Source of the DNA: Streptomyces canus
GTDB lineage: Bacteria > Actinomycetota > Actinomycetes > Streptomycetales > Streptomycetaceae
DNA: 64,000 bases
Assembly (NCBI RefSeq): GCF_041435015.1
Contig: NZ_CP107989.1
Coordinates: 7,068,001 to 7,132,000, forward strand
Reading direction: 5' to 3'
Both the position numbers and the translations under genes were made by a program. Each line of letters opens with the position of its first letter. Position 1 is the stretch's first letter. Below, piece by piece: positions 56,377 to 64,000 of the stretch. The notes under the pieces were generated by a model. It made no database searches, was not told where the DNA came from, and saw only the letters and a list, made by a program, of their open reading frames with translations.

Positions 56377-56988
56377 CTATCGCGCTTGCGCTGTCTCCGG
56401 ACGTCGTCGCATCACATACGCCGCCCCGGATCCCGCCCCGAACAGTGCCGCTACCGAGACCGCCGTCGCCAGCCAGGTCGCGCCCAGCCAGTGCGCGCCG
56501 AAGTAGCCGAGGGCGACGCTGTACGCGGCCCAGGACAGGCCCGCGAGGGCGGACCAGGGGAGGAAGTCACGGGCTCGGCGGTGCGCGGTGCCGGCGAGGA
56601 GCGAGACCACCGAGCGGCCGGCGGGGGCGAAGCGGGCGAGGATCACCAGAGCCCCGCCGCCCGCGGAGAGCGCGTCGCCGAGACGTTCCTGCGCCGTGGT
56701 GAGGCGACGTGAGCGGGCGATCGCGCGGTCGAGGCGTTCACCGCCCCGGAAGGCGAGGCGGTACGCCGCCAGGTCGCCGAGGACGGAGGCGGTCGTCGCG
56801 CACAGGATCAGAGCCATCACGTCCGGGACCTTGCCGGTCGCCGCGCTGCCCGCGGCCGCGGCCGTCGCGGCCGTGATGACCAGCACCCCGCTGGGCAGCA
56901 ATGGCACGAACACGTCGAGGAGCACCGACAGCGCGACCATGGCGTAGATCCATGGACTGCCGGTCAGTGACCCCAGATTCTCCAGCAC
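56377..56988 (-). CDS. DedA/SNARE-associated family membrane protein (divergent member)
   Basis: 203 residues with about five hydrophobic segments. It keeps the outline of DedA proteins: LLDVFVPLLPSGVLVITAAT and ALVILARFAPAGRSVVSLLA with the arginine. The usual second acidic glutamate region is weakened, as LAGLSWAAYSVALGYFGAHW. It may flip lipids, or may have another role. The GTG start has GGGGAG. Compare the standard DedA at 33730-34362. Confidence 0.82.
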   Translation of the reverse strand: MLENLGSLTGSPWIYAMVALSVLLDVFVPLLPSGVLVITAATAAAAGSAATGKVPDVMALILCATTASVLGDLAAYRLAFRGGERLDRAIARSRRLTTAQERLGDALSAGGGALVILARFAPAGRSVVSLLAGTAHRRARDFLPWSALAGLSWAAYSVALGYFGAHWLGATWLATAVSVAALFGAGSGAAYVMRRRPETAQAR

Positions 56989-57111
56989 CGCGACTCCCCG
57001 TGATTCCCCCGTAGACAGCCATACAGCGTACGCCTGGGCAGCGACAGGAGATTCACGGGGGGCTCATGAGATGGGTGCGGCATGTTCACCCGGCTGCCGC
57101 GTCCGAACGCG

Positions 57112-57149
57112 ACGGTGCCCTCCCCCACGGACGTGGGGGAGGGCACCGT
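57112..57149 (-). terminator. 18-bp-stem terminator after doxX
   Basis: The longest perfect stem in the window: ACGGTGCCCTCCCCCACG at 57112-57129 pairs with 57132-57149 across a 2-nt loop. It lies 12 bp after the DoxX stop on the minus strand. Confidence 0.9.
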
Positions 57150-57160
57150 ACGCGATCGCC

Positions 57161-57610
57161 TCAGACGGCCACGGGCTCCGCCGCCGGCTTTCGTTCCTCG
57201 GCCGAGCGCTTCGCGAACAGCCGGTCCAGGCCGAACGCGCCGGACCCGGTGAAGACCAGCAGCAGGAAGGCCCAGCTGAACATCGCCGCGGGCTCGCCGC
57301 CGTTCTCGATGGGCCACAGGGCCGTGGGCTGGTGCACCTTGAAGTACGCGTACGCCATGGCTCCCGAGGCGACGAACGCGGCGACGCGCGTGCCCAGGCC
57401 GAGCAGGACGAGGCCGCCGCCGACGAGCTGGATCACGGCCGCGTACCAACCGGGCCAGGTGCCCGCTTCGAGGGTGCCGCCGTCGGTGCCCGCGGCACCG
57501 CCGAGGACACCGAAGAGGGAAGCGGCGCCGTGACAGAGGAAGAGCAGGCCGACGACGATGCGGTAAAGGCCGAGGGCGTATGGCTGGGCGCTGTTCAGGC
57601 GTCCGGTCAT
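57161..57610 (-). CDS. DoxX family membrane protein
   Basis: 149 residues with four membrane helices; the family signature is GLYRIVVGLLFLCHGAASLF and WYAAVIQLVGGGLVLLGLGT. In mycobacteria DoxX works with superoxide dismutase and a thiol system. No such partner is adjacent here. A 12-bp palindrome TAGGGGCCCCTA (57690-57701) upstream overlaps the previous gene's stop and could be its operator. GGAG precedes the ATG. Confidence 0.9.
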   Translation of the reverse strand: MTGRLNSAQPYALGLYRIVVGLLFLCHGAASLFGVLGGAAGTDGGTLEAGTWPGWYAAVIQLVGGGLVLLGLGTRVAAFVASGAMAYAYFKVHQPTALWPIENGGEPAAMFSWAFLLLVFTGSGAFGLDRLFAKRSAEERKPAAEPVAV

Positions 57611-57698
57611 GGTGGGGGACTCCTTCGGTCGGGTCGGTCCCACAGGGGGGTCGCCCCAGGGGGAATGGAACCGAGTCGGCCATCCACGGTAGGGGCCC

Positions 57699-59708
57699 CT
57701 AATCAATGCTTGCAAGTTCAACATTTGGCCACTCGTTTGCCCCTTTGGTCCCTCCTGTTTCGCCCCCCGTCGCACGTAGAACGGCTCTCGCCACCGCATC
57801 GGCGTCCGAAAGCGTGACCGAATCCACCCCTGGCCGGGCGCCCGCAGCGGTCACCCAGTGCACTCCCTCCGTGGGGACACCGAAGGCGAACCTCCTTGCG
57901 TGGGGCCGTCCTTGACGGTCAATCAGGTGATATGGCCGCCGGGTGACGTCCAGGCCGCCGGTCTCGTAACCGTCGACGATGTGCGGCCGGCACTGGCCCG
58001 TCTTCAGCAGCCGGGCGAGCAAGTCGTCGGCGGTGCGCCGCAGATCCGGTTCCGGAAGGCGCGCCTCTATGAGGGTCGTCACGTGTACGGCGGACCCCGG
58101 CACCTCGGGCGAGCGGGCCACCCAGGTGCCGTCCGCCTCGCGGACCTCCAGGCGAGGGCCCAGCACGTCCACGGTGCCCGCCTCGATCAGCGCGGTCAGT
58201 TCCTCGATGCGGCGGCGGGGCGGGCCGATGGAGAGGAAGGCGTTGAGAGGGGTGTACCAGCGGTCCAGGTGGTCCCGGCGGGACGGGCCCGCGAGGCCGC
58301 GGTGGTCGACGATCTGCCGCAGTTCGTTGCGCAGGTCCCGTAGGACGTCGAGGGCCGCCTTCAGGGGGCCGGCGACGTTGCCGAGCGCGGCCTCGGCGGC
58401 GTCCCGGCGCAGATGGCCGAGGAGCCAGTGGCGCCATGTGCCGGGGTCCGTGAAGGTCTGTCCGGTGTACGGCCGTGAAATGCGGTCCCAGGACCAGCGG
58501 TCGGCGTGCGGGATGCCGAACTCGTCCAGTACGGCGGCCTCTTCGGGGCCACGGTGGTCCGTGGCGAGGAAGCGGTCCCTGAACTCCCCGTTCTCGACGA
58601 GGGCCTCGTAGTAGACCGTCTCCACCTCCTTCGCCACCAGCGGCCATATCTCGGTGAGGAAGTCGGGGGCCTCGCCGGAGTCGGCGCGTTTGCGGAAGCG
58701 GGCGATCGTCTCGTCGGTGAGGACGAGGGGGAGGTGGCGGCCGTAAGGGCCCTTGGCGTTGTCGCCGCGGGCCTGATACGGGATGCCGCGGCGCGAACCG
58801 GCGTACAGGCGCGGCTCGTTGCCGGAAGGGAGATAGCGCAGGGTGCCGGTGTCCGAGCGGACGAAACGGCCACCGCGGCCGGTGGTCAGCAGAGCCATGT
58901 GGTCGAAGAAGTTCAGGCCCAGTCCGCGCAGCAGCACCGGCTCGTGCGGCCGTATGCGGGACAGGTCCACGTCGGCCGGGTTCGCGGGCGGGACGTGGCG
59001 CAGACCGTGGCGTTCGGCGTGGGCGGTGTGGCTGCGCTGGGGCGCGTCGGCGACGACCGGCAGATGCCCCTGGGCGAGGACCACGGCCGACAGCCCGTAC
59101 AGCACGGTCCCGTCGTCCAGCGTCACCGTCTGCCGCCCGTCGACGGCGTCATCGACCCGCACCGCCCGTGCCGCGTGCACCTCGACCCTCACAACCCCGG
59201 GCGCCTGCCGCACGATCCGGGCGAACACCCACTCCAGATAACGCCCGTACTGCACACGGCTCGGATAGTCATCGGGCCCGAGCGGGTCACCGGAGCCCGA
59301 ACCCGTGCCGGGCACCGCCTCCCCCTCCGCACCACACTCCGCCCCCCACCGCCCGCAAGCCCACTCGTGCAGGCTCGGCCCCCGGCGTATCGGTCCCGCG
59401 CAGTCCACGCTCTCGTCGGTGAACAGGGTGACCTGGGAGGCCACCGTGTTCATCAGGAGGTCGGCGGACTGGGTGGGGCGCCATACGCGGCCGGGGCCCG
59501 CTGGGGACGGGTCGATGACGTGGACCGTCAAGTGGGCGCCGGGCGGGAGGAGTTCGGGGGCGGAGGCGCAGAGGCGTTCCAGGACGCTGGTGCCGCGGGG
59601 CCCCGCGCCGACCAGGGCGACGGAGACGGGCGTGTGGTCCGTGGTCGGTGCGGGCAAGAGCGGGACTCCCGGGCGTGTGGGGCGCGTGGCGGAGCCGTGG
59701 AGCTCCAC
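57699..59708 (-). CDS. FAD/NAD(P)-binding protein (FAD_NAD_binding family)
   Basis: Large flavoprotein-like protein of 669 residues, unknown reaction. The Rossmann start is SVALVGAGPRGTSVLERLCA. Further motifs are GRVWRPTQSADLLMNTVASQ, VVLAQGHLPV and LRGLGLNFFDHMALLTTGRG. These resemble N-hydroxylating and lysine monooxygenase relatives, but the substrate is unknown. The middle and C-terminal halves (about 350-600) are helical and family-specific. The GTG at 59708 lacks a clear ribosome site, so the start is approximate. Gene order with the PhoD-like gene upstream and DoxX downstream suggests no known pathway. Confidence 0.85.
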   Translation of the reverse strand: MELHGSATRPTRPGVPLLPAPTTDHTPVSVALVGAGPRGTSVLERLCASAPELLPPGAHLTVHVIDPSPAGPGRVWRPTQSADLLMNTVASQVTLFTDESVDCAGPIRRGPSLHEWACGRWGAECGAEGEAVPGTGSGSGDPLGPDDYPSRVQYGRYLEWVFARIVRQAPGVVRVEVHAARAVRVDDAVDGRQTVTLDDGTVLYGLSAVVLAQGHLPVVADAPQRSHTAHAERHGLRHVPPANPADVDLSRIRPHEPVLLRGLGLNFFDHMALLTTGRGGRFVRSDTGTLRYLPSGNEPRLYAGSRRGIPYQARGDNAKGPYGRHLPLVLTDETIARFRKRADSGEAPDFLTEIWPLVAKEVETVYYEALVENGEFRDRFLATDHRGPEEAAVLDEFGIPHADRWSWDRISRPYTGQTFTDPGTWRHWLLGHLRRDAAEAALGNVAGPLKAALDVLRDLRNELRQIVDHRGLAGPSRRDHLDRWYTPLNAFLSIGPPRRRIEELTALIEAGTVDVLGPRLEVREADGTWVARSPEVPGSAVHVTTLIEARLPEPDLRRTADDLLARLLKTGQCRPHIVDGYETGGLDVTRRPYHLIDRQGRPHARRFAFGVPTEGVHWVTAAGARPGVDSVTLSDADAVARAVLRATGGETGGTKGANEWPNVELASID

Positions 59709-59835
59709 CGGAAGCGGACGGTCCGCCTCATCATGCCGTCGGGAGTACGGGGTGCCGAGCCTGGAGGGCCCGGACTGTGGGATGCATCACGAGCATCCCG
59801 TGCCACAGGCGCAACAAACGGCCGGAACGAGCCGA

Positions 59836-61515
59836 TTACCGGGCGAGCCGGGACGCCTCGCGCCCGCTCCCTCCGGTGAGTTCGGACTCCGAGACCGTCA
59901 CCAGCCGCGTCCGCCCCTCGCCCGACTCCCGTGCCTGGTCCAGCCGAAGCCGCGCCGAACGCCCGCTCAGCGTCAGCGTCATGAGCTGGTTGCCGAACCA
60001 CGGGCCGCCCGTGTGCCGCCAGGAGACCGGCGGTTGCTCGCAGCCGCCGTGCCGGGCGAGCAGCCGCCCGAGCGCCCGCGCGGTCGCGCTCCAGCCGAAG
60101 CGGAAGCCGAACCGGATATAGCTGGGCACGGAGTTGTGGACGGGCGAGCAGGTGAGCTGGAGGACGCGGGCCTCCGGTCCGCCGGAGTGCCACTTCGGCT
60201 CGGCCACGTACGCGTGGTGCACGTCCCCCGACAGCACCAGCACCGTCGCCGGCGCCTCGGCCCCGGAGCCCACCTCGGCGATCAGGTCCGCCAGCGCCGC
60301 GAAGGACTCCGGGAAGGCCGCCCAGTGCTCCAGGTCCGCCTTGCGCCGCAGATCCTCCCCGAACCGGGCCCAGCGCGCCCCTCGGTCCCCCCGGCACAGC
60401 GCCGCGTCCCACGCCTCGGCATGGTGCACCAGATGCGGCAGCAGCCAGGGCAGCGAGGTGCCGATCAGGAGGTGGTCGTAGGAGTTGCGCTCCTCCAGGA
60501 CCTGTCCGCGCAGCCACTCGGCCTCGCCGGGGTCCAGCATCGAGCGGTTCTCCTCGTCGAGGACGCGGGCCGCGCGGGAGTCCACCATGAGCAGGCGCAC
60601 CCGGCCGAAGTCGCGCCGGTAACTCCAGCGCACGGAGGCCGCGTCGGCCTCGGCCCGGCAGGCGAAGGCGCGCAACTCGTCGGTGCCGTCCGGGGATCGG
60701 CGTACGACGGCGTAGAGCGGGTCGGCGGCCAGCTCGGCCGGGGCGAGGTTGCCCAGGTGCTGGTAGACCCAGTACGACATCAGGCCGCTCAGCAGCCGCT
60801 CCCGCCACCAGGAGACGGCGCGCATGTCCTCGACCCAGGAGGCGGAGGTGTTCCAGTCGTCGATGACGTCGTGGTCGTCGAAGATCATGCAGCTGGGCAC
60901 GGTGGACAGCAGCCAGCGCACCTCGGGGTCGAGCCAGGACTCGTAGTAGAGGTGGGTGTACTCCTCGTAGTCCGCCACCTGGTTGCCCGGTGGGTCGCTC
61001 AGATCGCGGCGTGCGGACAGCCAGCTCTGGGTGGCCCGTGAGGTCTCGTCGGCGTAGACCTGGTCGCCCAGCAGCAGGAGGACGTCCGGCCGTTCGCCCT
61101 CCGGCTCGGCGGCGATACGGGCCGCGAGGGTGTCCAGGGCGTCGGGGCCCACGGGGTCCTTCTCGCCCTTCGGGGGCGCGGCCCAGCGGCAGGAGCCGAA
61201 GGCGACGCGGACGGTGTCCGTGTCGGCGGGCGTGTGGATGACGGACGGCGGAAACCCTGAGAAGGGGGCCTCGGGCAGCGGCCACACGCGCGTGCCGTCC
61301 AGGAACACCTCGTAGGACCGCTCGGTGCCCGGGGCCAGGCCGTCGACCGGAACGAGGGCGTAGTAGTGGCCCGCGATCTGGAAGGTGGGGGCCGCACCGC
61401 CGGTGCCGTCCGAGCAGCGCACCTCGGCGGCGCACGGACGGCTCGTCTCGACCCACACGGTCGCGGACGAGCCGTCGACGTACCTGAGCAGTGGTCCCAG
61501 CCGCAGTTCGGCCAC
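59836..61515 (-). CDS. PhoD-like metallophosphoesterase without signal peptide
   Basis: Phosphodiesterase-type protein of 559 residues. Metal motifs are VRVAFGSCRWAAPPKGEKDP, LLLLGDQVYADETS, MIFDDHDVIDDWNTSASWVE and TVLVLSGDVHHAYVAEPKWH. It starts MAELRLGPLLRYVDGSSATV with the N-terminal beta domain of PhoD but no Tat or Sec signal, so it should act in the cytoplasm. It is longer than the secreted PhoD at 34744 and only distantly similar. Substrate unknown. Confidence 0.9.
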   Translation of the reverse strand: MAELRLGPLLRYVDGSSATVWVETSRPCAAEVRCSDGTGGAAPTFQIAGHYYALVPVDGLAPGTERSYEVFLDGTRVWPLPEAPFSGFPPSVIHTPADTDTVRVAFGSCRWAAPPKGEKDPVGPDALDTLAARIAAEPEGERPDVLLLLGDQVYADETSRATQSWLSARRDLSDPPGNQVADYEEYTHLYYESWLDPEVRWLLSTVPSCMIFDDHDVIDDWNTSASWVEDMRAVSWWRERLLSGLMSYWVYQHLGNLAPAELAADPLYAVVRRSPDGTDELRAFACRAEADAASVRWSYRRDFGRVRLLMVDSRAARVLDEENRSMLDPGEAEWLRGQVLEERNSYDHLLIGTSLPWLLPHLVHHAEAWDAALCRGDRGARWARFGEDLRRKADLEHWAAFPESFAALADLIAEVGSGAEAPATVLVLSGDVHHAYVAEPKWHSGGPEARVLQLTCSPVHNSVPSYIRFGFRFGWSATARALGRLLARHGGCEQPPVSWRHTGGPWFGNQLMTLTLSGRSARLRLDQARESGEGRTRLVTVSESELTGGSGREASRLAR

Positions 61516-61570
61516 GTGATCCTCCTCCGTCGCCCCGTACGGTACGGAACGGCGGAGGTCCGCGGGGAGG

Positions 61571-61583
61571 TTCCGTTACGGAA
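61571..61583. promoter_or_regulatory. Palindrome TTCCGT-T-ACGGAA
   Basis: A perfect 13-bp palindrome lies in the 71-bp gap between the nuclease stop (61587) and the PhoD-like start (61515). A related TACGGAAC half is nearby at about 61543-61550. A candidate operator for the PhoD-like gene. Confidence 0.3.
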
Positions 61584-61586
61584 TCG

Positions 61587-62231
61587 TCAGCAGTTGGCGA
61601 GGTAGCTCGTGAGCGCGCTCTTCTCCGCCGAGTCGACGGAGAGGTCGTAGTAGTACTTCACCTGGACCCAGGCGCGGACGTAGGTGCAGCGGTACGAGGT
61701 GACCGACGGCATCCACTCGGCCGGGTCCTGGTCGCTCTTGGACTGGTTCACGTTGTCCGTGACGGCGATGAGCTGCGGGCGGGTGACGTCGTTGGCGAAG
61801 GCCTGGCGCTGGGCGGTGGTCCAGGCGCTCGCGCCGGAGTCCCAGGCCTCGGCGAGCGGGACCAGGTGGTCGATGTCGAGGTCGGAGGCGGCGGTCCAGG
61901 TGGCGCCGTCGTACGGGGAGTACCAGCTGCCGCTGGTGGCGGTGCAGGCGGAGTTGGTGACGACGTTCGAACCGTCCCGCTTGAGGATGTACTCACGGGT
62001 GTTGCAGGTGCCGCTGATGGTGATCCACGTCGGGAACAGGTCGCGGGCGTAGCCGGTGCGGTTCTCGGTGGCCACCGTGAGCGAGGCGAGGTAGGTGCGG
62101 GCGGTGGCCGCGCTGACCGGTGTGGGGAGGGCGGCGGAGGCGGTCGGGCCGTTGAGGACCGCGACGGAGGCTATGAGGGCGGTGAGCGCCCCGAGTATGC
62201 TGAGCCGTCGACGCGCGTAGAACTTCGACAT
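61587..62231 (-). CDS. Secreted HNH/DUF1524-type endonuclease
   Basis: Exported nuclease, 214 residues. The signal peptide is KFYARRRLSILGALTALIAS up to about ASAALPT (residues 1-36). The HNH-type core is DIDHLVPLAEAWDSGASAWT, with NDVTRPQLIAVTDNVNQSKS carrying the second histidine-replaced half and KSDQDPAEWMP the final acidic part. Two cysteine pairs could form disulfides. It probably scavenges external DNA. AAGGGAG precedes the ATG. Confidence 0.92.
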   Translation of the reverse strand: MSKFYARRRLSILGALTALIASVAVLNGPTASAALPTPVSAATARTYLASLTVATENRTGYARDLFPTWITISGTCNTREYILKRDGSNVVTNSACTATSGSWYSPYDGATWTAASDLDIDHLVPLAEAWDSGASAWTTAQRQAFANDVTRPQLIAVTDNVNQSKSDQDPAEWMPSVTSYRCTYVRAWVQVKYYYDLSVDSAEKSALTSYLANC

Positions 62232-62386
62232 GCGAACTCCCTTGGGGGGCGGGGATGTTGGAGCGCGAGCGAGGGAATGCTCGCGGCTCCGTGTTGCGGG
62301 GAGATGTGCGTACGGTGAGAAGTTAGTGACGCGTACATGACACGACAAGGTTTATGGCGAAACGATCACGTACGATGGTGGGCGTT

Positions 62387-62485
62387 GAAGGGGAGTAGCT
62401 CTTCGCCGGACCGTCGACATACTGCTCAGCTCGTCTGAGCCGGCGCCCGGAGGCAGGCCGCGTGCGGCCCGTCGGCGAGACCTTC
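62387..62485 (+). promoter_or_regulatory. yybP-ykoY (manganese) riboswitch
   Basis: The element starts with AAGGGGAGTAGC, continues through CGTCGACATACTG (62412-62424), holds a CCCGGAGGCAGGC region and closes with GCGAGACCTTC, the conserved 5' and 3' boxes of the yybP-ykoY Mn2+ riboswitch (Rfam RF00080). The P1 helix is GAAGG (62387-62391) with CCTTC (62481-62485). It sits 93 bp before a TMEM165/GDT1-type exporter gene, the classic target. Binding Mn2+ would turn the gene on. Recognised from memory of the consensus, not by a model search. Confidence 0.85.
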
Positions 62486-62577
62486 GGCCAGTAGTGCACT
62501 GACTGTGTGCTGCCGTGCCGAGGCGTCGTTTCGCAGGAACACTCTCGGTGGGGCAGCCCCCGACCGATTGAGGACCC

Positions 62578-63159
62578 TTGATCAGCTTCACCGTGACGGC
62601 CGTCGTCTTCGGCGTCGTCTTCCTTGCCGAGCTTCCGGACAAGACCGCGCTCGCCGGCCTCGTTCTCGGCACCCGTTACCGCGCCTCCTACGTCTTCGCG
62701 GGCGTCGCCGCCGCCTTCGCGCTGCATGTCGCGCTCGCCGTGGCGGCCGGCAGCGTGCTGACCCTGCTGCCGCAGCAGATCGTGCAGGCGCTGACCGGCG
62801 TGCTCTTCCTCGGCGGCGCGGCCGTCCTGCTGCTCAAGAAGGACGACGGCGACGAGGAGATCCGCAACCCCGAGGACCAGTCGTTCTGGAAGGTCGCCGG
62901 GGCCGGGTTCATGCTCATCCTGGTCGCCGAGTTCGGGGACCTGACCCAGATCATGACGGCGAACCTCGCGGCCCGCTACGACGACCCGCTCTCCGTCGGC
63001 CTCGGTGCGGTGCTCGCGCTGTGGGCGGTGGCCGGCCTCGGCATCGTCGGCGGAAAGGCCCTGATGAAGCGGGTCCCGCTCAAGCTCATCACCAAGGTCG
63101 CGGCGCTGCTGATGCTGGCGCTCGGGCTGTGGAGCCTGTGGGAGGCCGTGGCCGGATGA
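62578..63159 (+). CDS. TMEM165/GDT1-family (UPF0016) manganese/cation exporter
   Basis: Membrane exporter of 193 residues with six helices. The two family motifs are AELPDKTAL near the start and AEFGDLTQI in the middle, each forming half of the cation site. The second motif has Leu where Lys/Arg is usual. TTG 62578 is the only start that fits, with GAGGA just upstream. A manganese riboswitch precedes it, which strongly supports Mn2+ export. Relatives protect against Mn2+ excess or supply it for secreted enzymes. Confidence 0.93.
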   Translation: MISFTVTAVVFGVVFLAELPDKTALAGLVLGTRYRASYVFAGVAAAFALHVALAVAAGSVLTLLPQQIVQALTGVLFLGGAAVLLLKKDDGDEEIRNPEDQSFWKVAGAGFMLILVAEFGDLTQIMTANLAARYDDPLSVGLGAVLALWAVAGLGIVGGKALMKRVPLKLITKVAALLMLALGLWSLWEAVAG

Positions 63160-63350
63160 GCTGAACGGTGGGTGAACTGTTCCGGGCGGTTTCCGGGGAT
63201 GGTGGCGGGAACCGGCCCGATTTTGTACCGTGGAGAAACAAAGTGGCTCCCGCTCGTTTTCCCTGACCGGCGGGCGGGGCCGCCTTGTCCCTCCGGGGGG
63301 TGCGGGGGAGACACCTCCGAAGCCCCACGTCCCGCGTCTTGGAGCTGCCG

Positions 63351-64000
63351 ATGACGGCCACCGCCGCCCCCACCGTGCTCACCGCCCGCGCCCTCCTGCT
63401 CGACATGGACGGCACCCTCGTCAACTCCGACGCCGTCGTGGAGCGCGTCTGGCGCCGCTGGGCCGATCGCCACGGACTGGACGCCGACGAGGTCATGAAG
63501 GTCGTCCACGGCCGCCAGGGGCACGCGTCGATGGCGGTCCTGCTGCCCGACCGGCCCATGGAGCAGAACCTCGCGGACAACGCGCGCATGCTCGCGGAGG
63601 AGACCGCCGACATGGACGGTGTCGTGGCGATACCGGGGGCGCCCGAGTTCCTGGCCGCCCTGCGGGGGCTGCCGCACGCGCTGGTGACCTCGGCCGACGT
63701 CCCGCTGTCCACGGCCCGGATGGCGGCCGCGGGGCTCGGGCTGCCCGATGTCCGTGTCACCGCCGAGTCCGTGGGGGCGAGCAAGCCGGACCCCGAGGGC
63801 TTTCTGAAGGGTGCGGCGGAGCTGGGTGTGGCGCCCGCCGACTGCATCGTCTTCGAGGACTCCGGGGCGGGAATCGCCGCCGGGAAGGCGGCCGGGATGA
63901 GGGTCGTGGGAGTCGGGGAGCGAGCCGCGGTGCACGGGCCGGATGTGGTGGTGGCGGATCTGACACAGGTGCGGATCGAGCCGGGGGAGGACGGCACGCT
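63351..64000 (+). CDS. HAD-IA family phosphatase (3' end outside window)
   Basis: Sugar-phosphate phosphatase-type enzyme cut by the window end after about 216 codons. Motif I is LLLDMDGTLVNSD, motif II is in PHALVTSADVPL, motif III lysine is in GASKPDPEGFLKGA, and motif IV is VFEDSGAGIAAGKAAGM. The pattern matches the HAD-IA group with 2-deoxyglucose-6-phosphatase and glycerol-phosphatase members. The ATG has GGAG upstream. Close to its complete length, so only a few residues are missing. Confidence 0.92.
   Translation, partial: MTATAAPTVLTARALLLDMDGTLVNSDAVVERVWRRWADRHGLDADEVMKVVHGRQGHASMAVLLPDRPMEQNLADNARMLAEETADMDGVVAIPGAPEFLAALRGLPHALVTSADVPLSTARMAAAGLGLPDVRVTAESVGASKPDPEGFLKGAAELGVAPADCIVFEDSGAGIAAGKAAGMRVVGVGERAAVHGPDVVVADLTQVRIEPGEDGT

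Noticed and set aside
57071..57817. Plus-strand open frame over DoxX
   Set aside because: Antisense shadow of the DoxX and FAD-protein genes, with low-complexity translation.
59528..61456. Long minus-strand frame in another phase of the PhoD-like gene
   Set aside because: Composition is Arg/Gly/Pro-rich and the PhoD motifs are all in the other frame.

Overview
This is 64 kb of linear, very GC-rich actinobacterial chromosome that reads as Streptomyces. Third codon positions are almost always G or C, GTG and TTG starts are common, and Streptomyces-typical families recur (DUF3145, FasR, homodimeric AceE, streptogrisin-type protease, DUF6895). From memory, the gene order matches the S. coelicolor region from fabF-acpP-fabH-fabD-fasR to aceE and terD. 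The window is mostly chromosomal core. I see no transposase, phage, conjugation or CRISPR genes. The only mobile-looking DNA is one 222-bp MITE-like element.

Left part (1-20.7 kb). A cut-off TetR regulator diverges from a GH3 beta-glucosidase, followed by galactose mutarotase, an SGNH lipoprotein and DUF3145. The type II fatty-acid operon fasR>fabD>fabH>acpP>fabF lies on the minus strand. Next come pirin, a serine hydrolase, the MITE, a GNAT, a coupled MerR/aldo-keto reductase pair, DUF4429-SHOCT, a DUF1023 hydrolase, a divergent TetR/efflux-pump pair, a small membrane protein and a potassium channel.

Centre (20.7-34.6 kb). aceE diverges from DUF3052-ahpE, an order shared with Mycobacterium. 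Downstream is a tellurium-resistance-type (Ter) stress locus: two TerD paralogues, a TerC-type membrane protein, a TerA-like and a TerD-like protein, and a tight three-gene set (CitE/HpcH-like lyase, an 817-residue PRTase-TRSP-StiP/PRTase-PELOTA fusion, HAD phosphatase). In the Ter literature such enzymes are predicted to make a nucleoside-like metabolite. A DedA protein and an FmdB zinc ribbon follow.

Right part (34.7-64 kb). A Tat-secreted PhoD phosphatase and a secreted streptogrisin-type protease come first. Then comes the least explained locus: a five-gene minus-strand operon of a 62-residue acidic peptide, an unknown protein, two paralogous DUF6895 proteins and a beta-lactamase-fold hydrolase. 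Its genes overlap by 4 bp and its promoter is covered by nested palindromes. After it are a coiled-coil membrane protein, a DUF4097 lipoprotein, tRNA-Val(TAC), transporters, YihY, YCII, an epoxide-hydrolase-like enzyme, redox enzymes (PanE-like, MDR dehydrogenase, aldo-keto reductase with an XRE/MmyB regulator), DedA, DoxX, a large FAD/NAD(P)-binding protein, a cytoplasmic PhoD-like phosphatase, a secreted HNH nuclease, and a TMEM165/GDT1-family Mn2+ exporter preceded by a yybP-ykoY-type manganese riboswitch. The window ends inside a HAD phosphatase gene.
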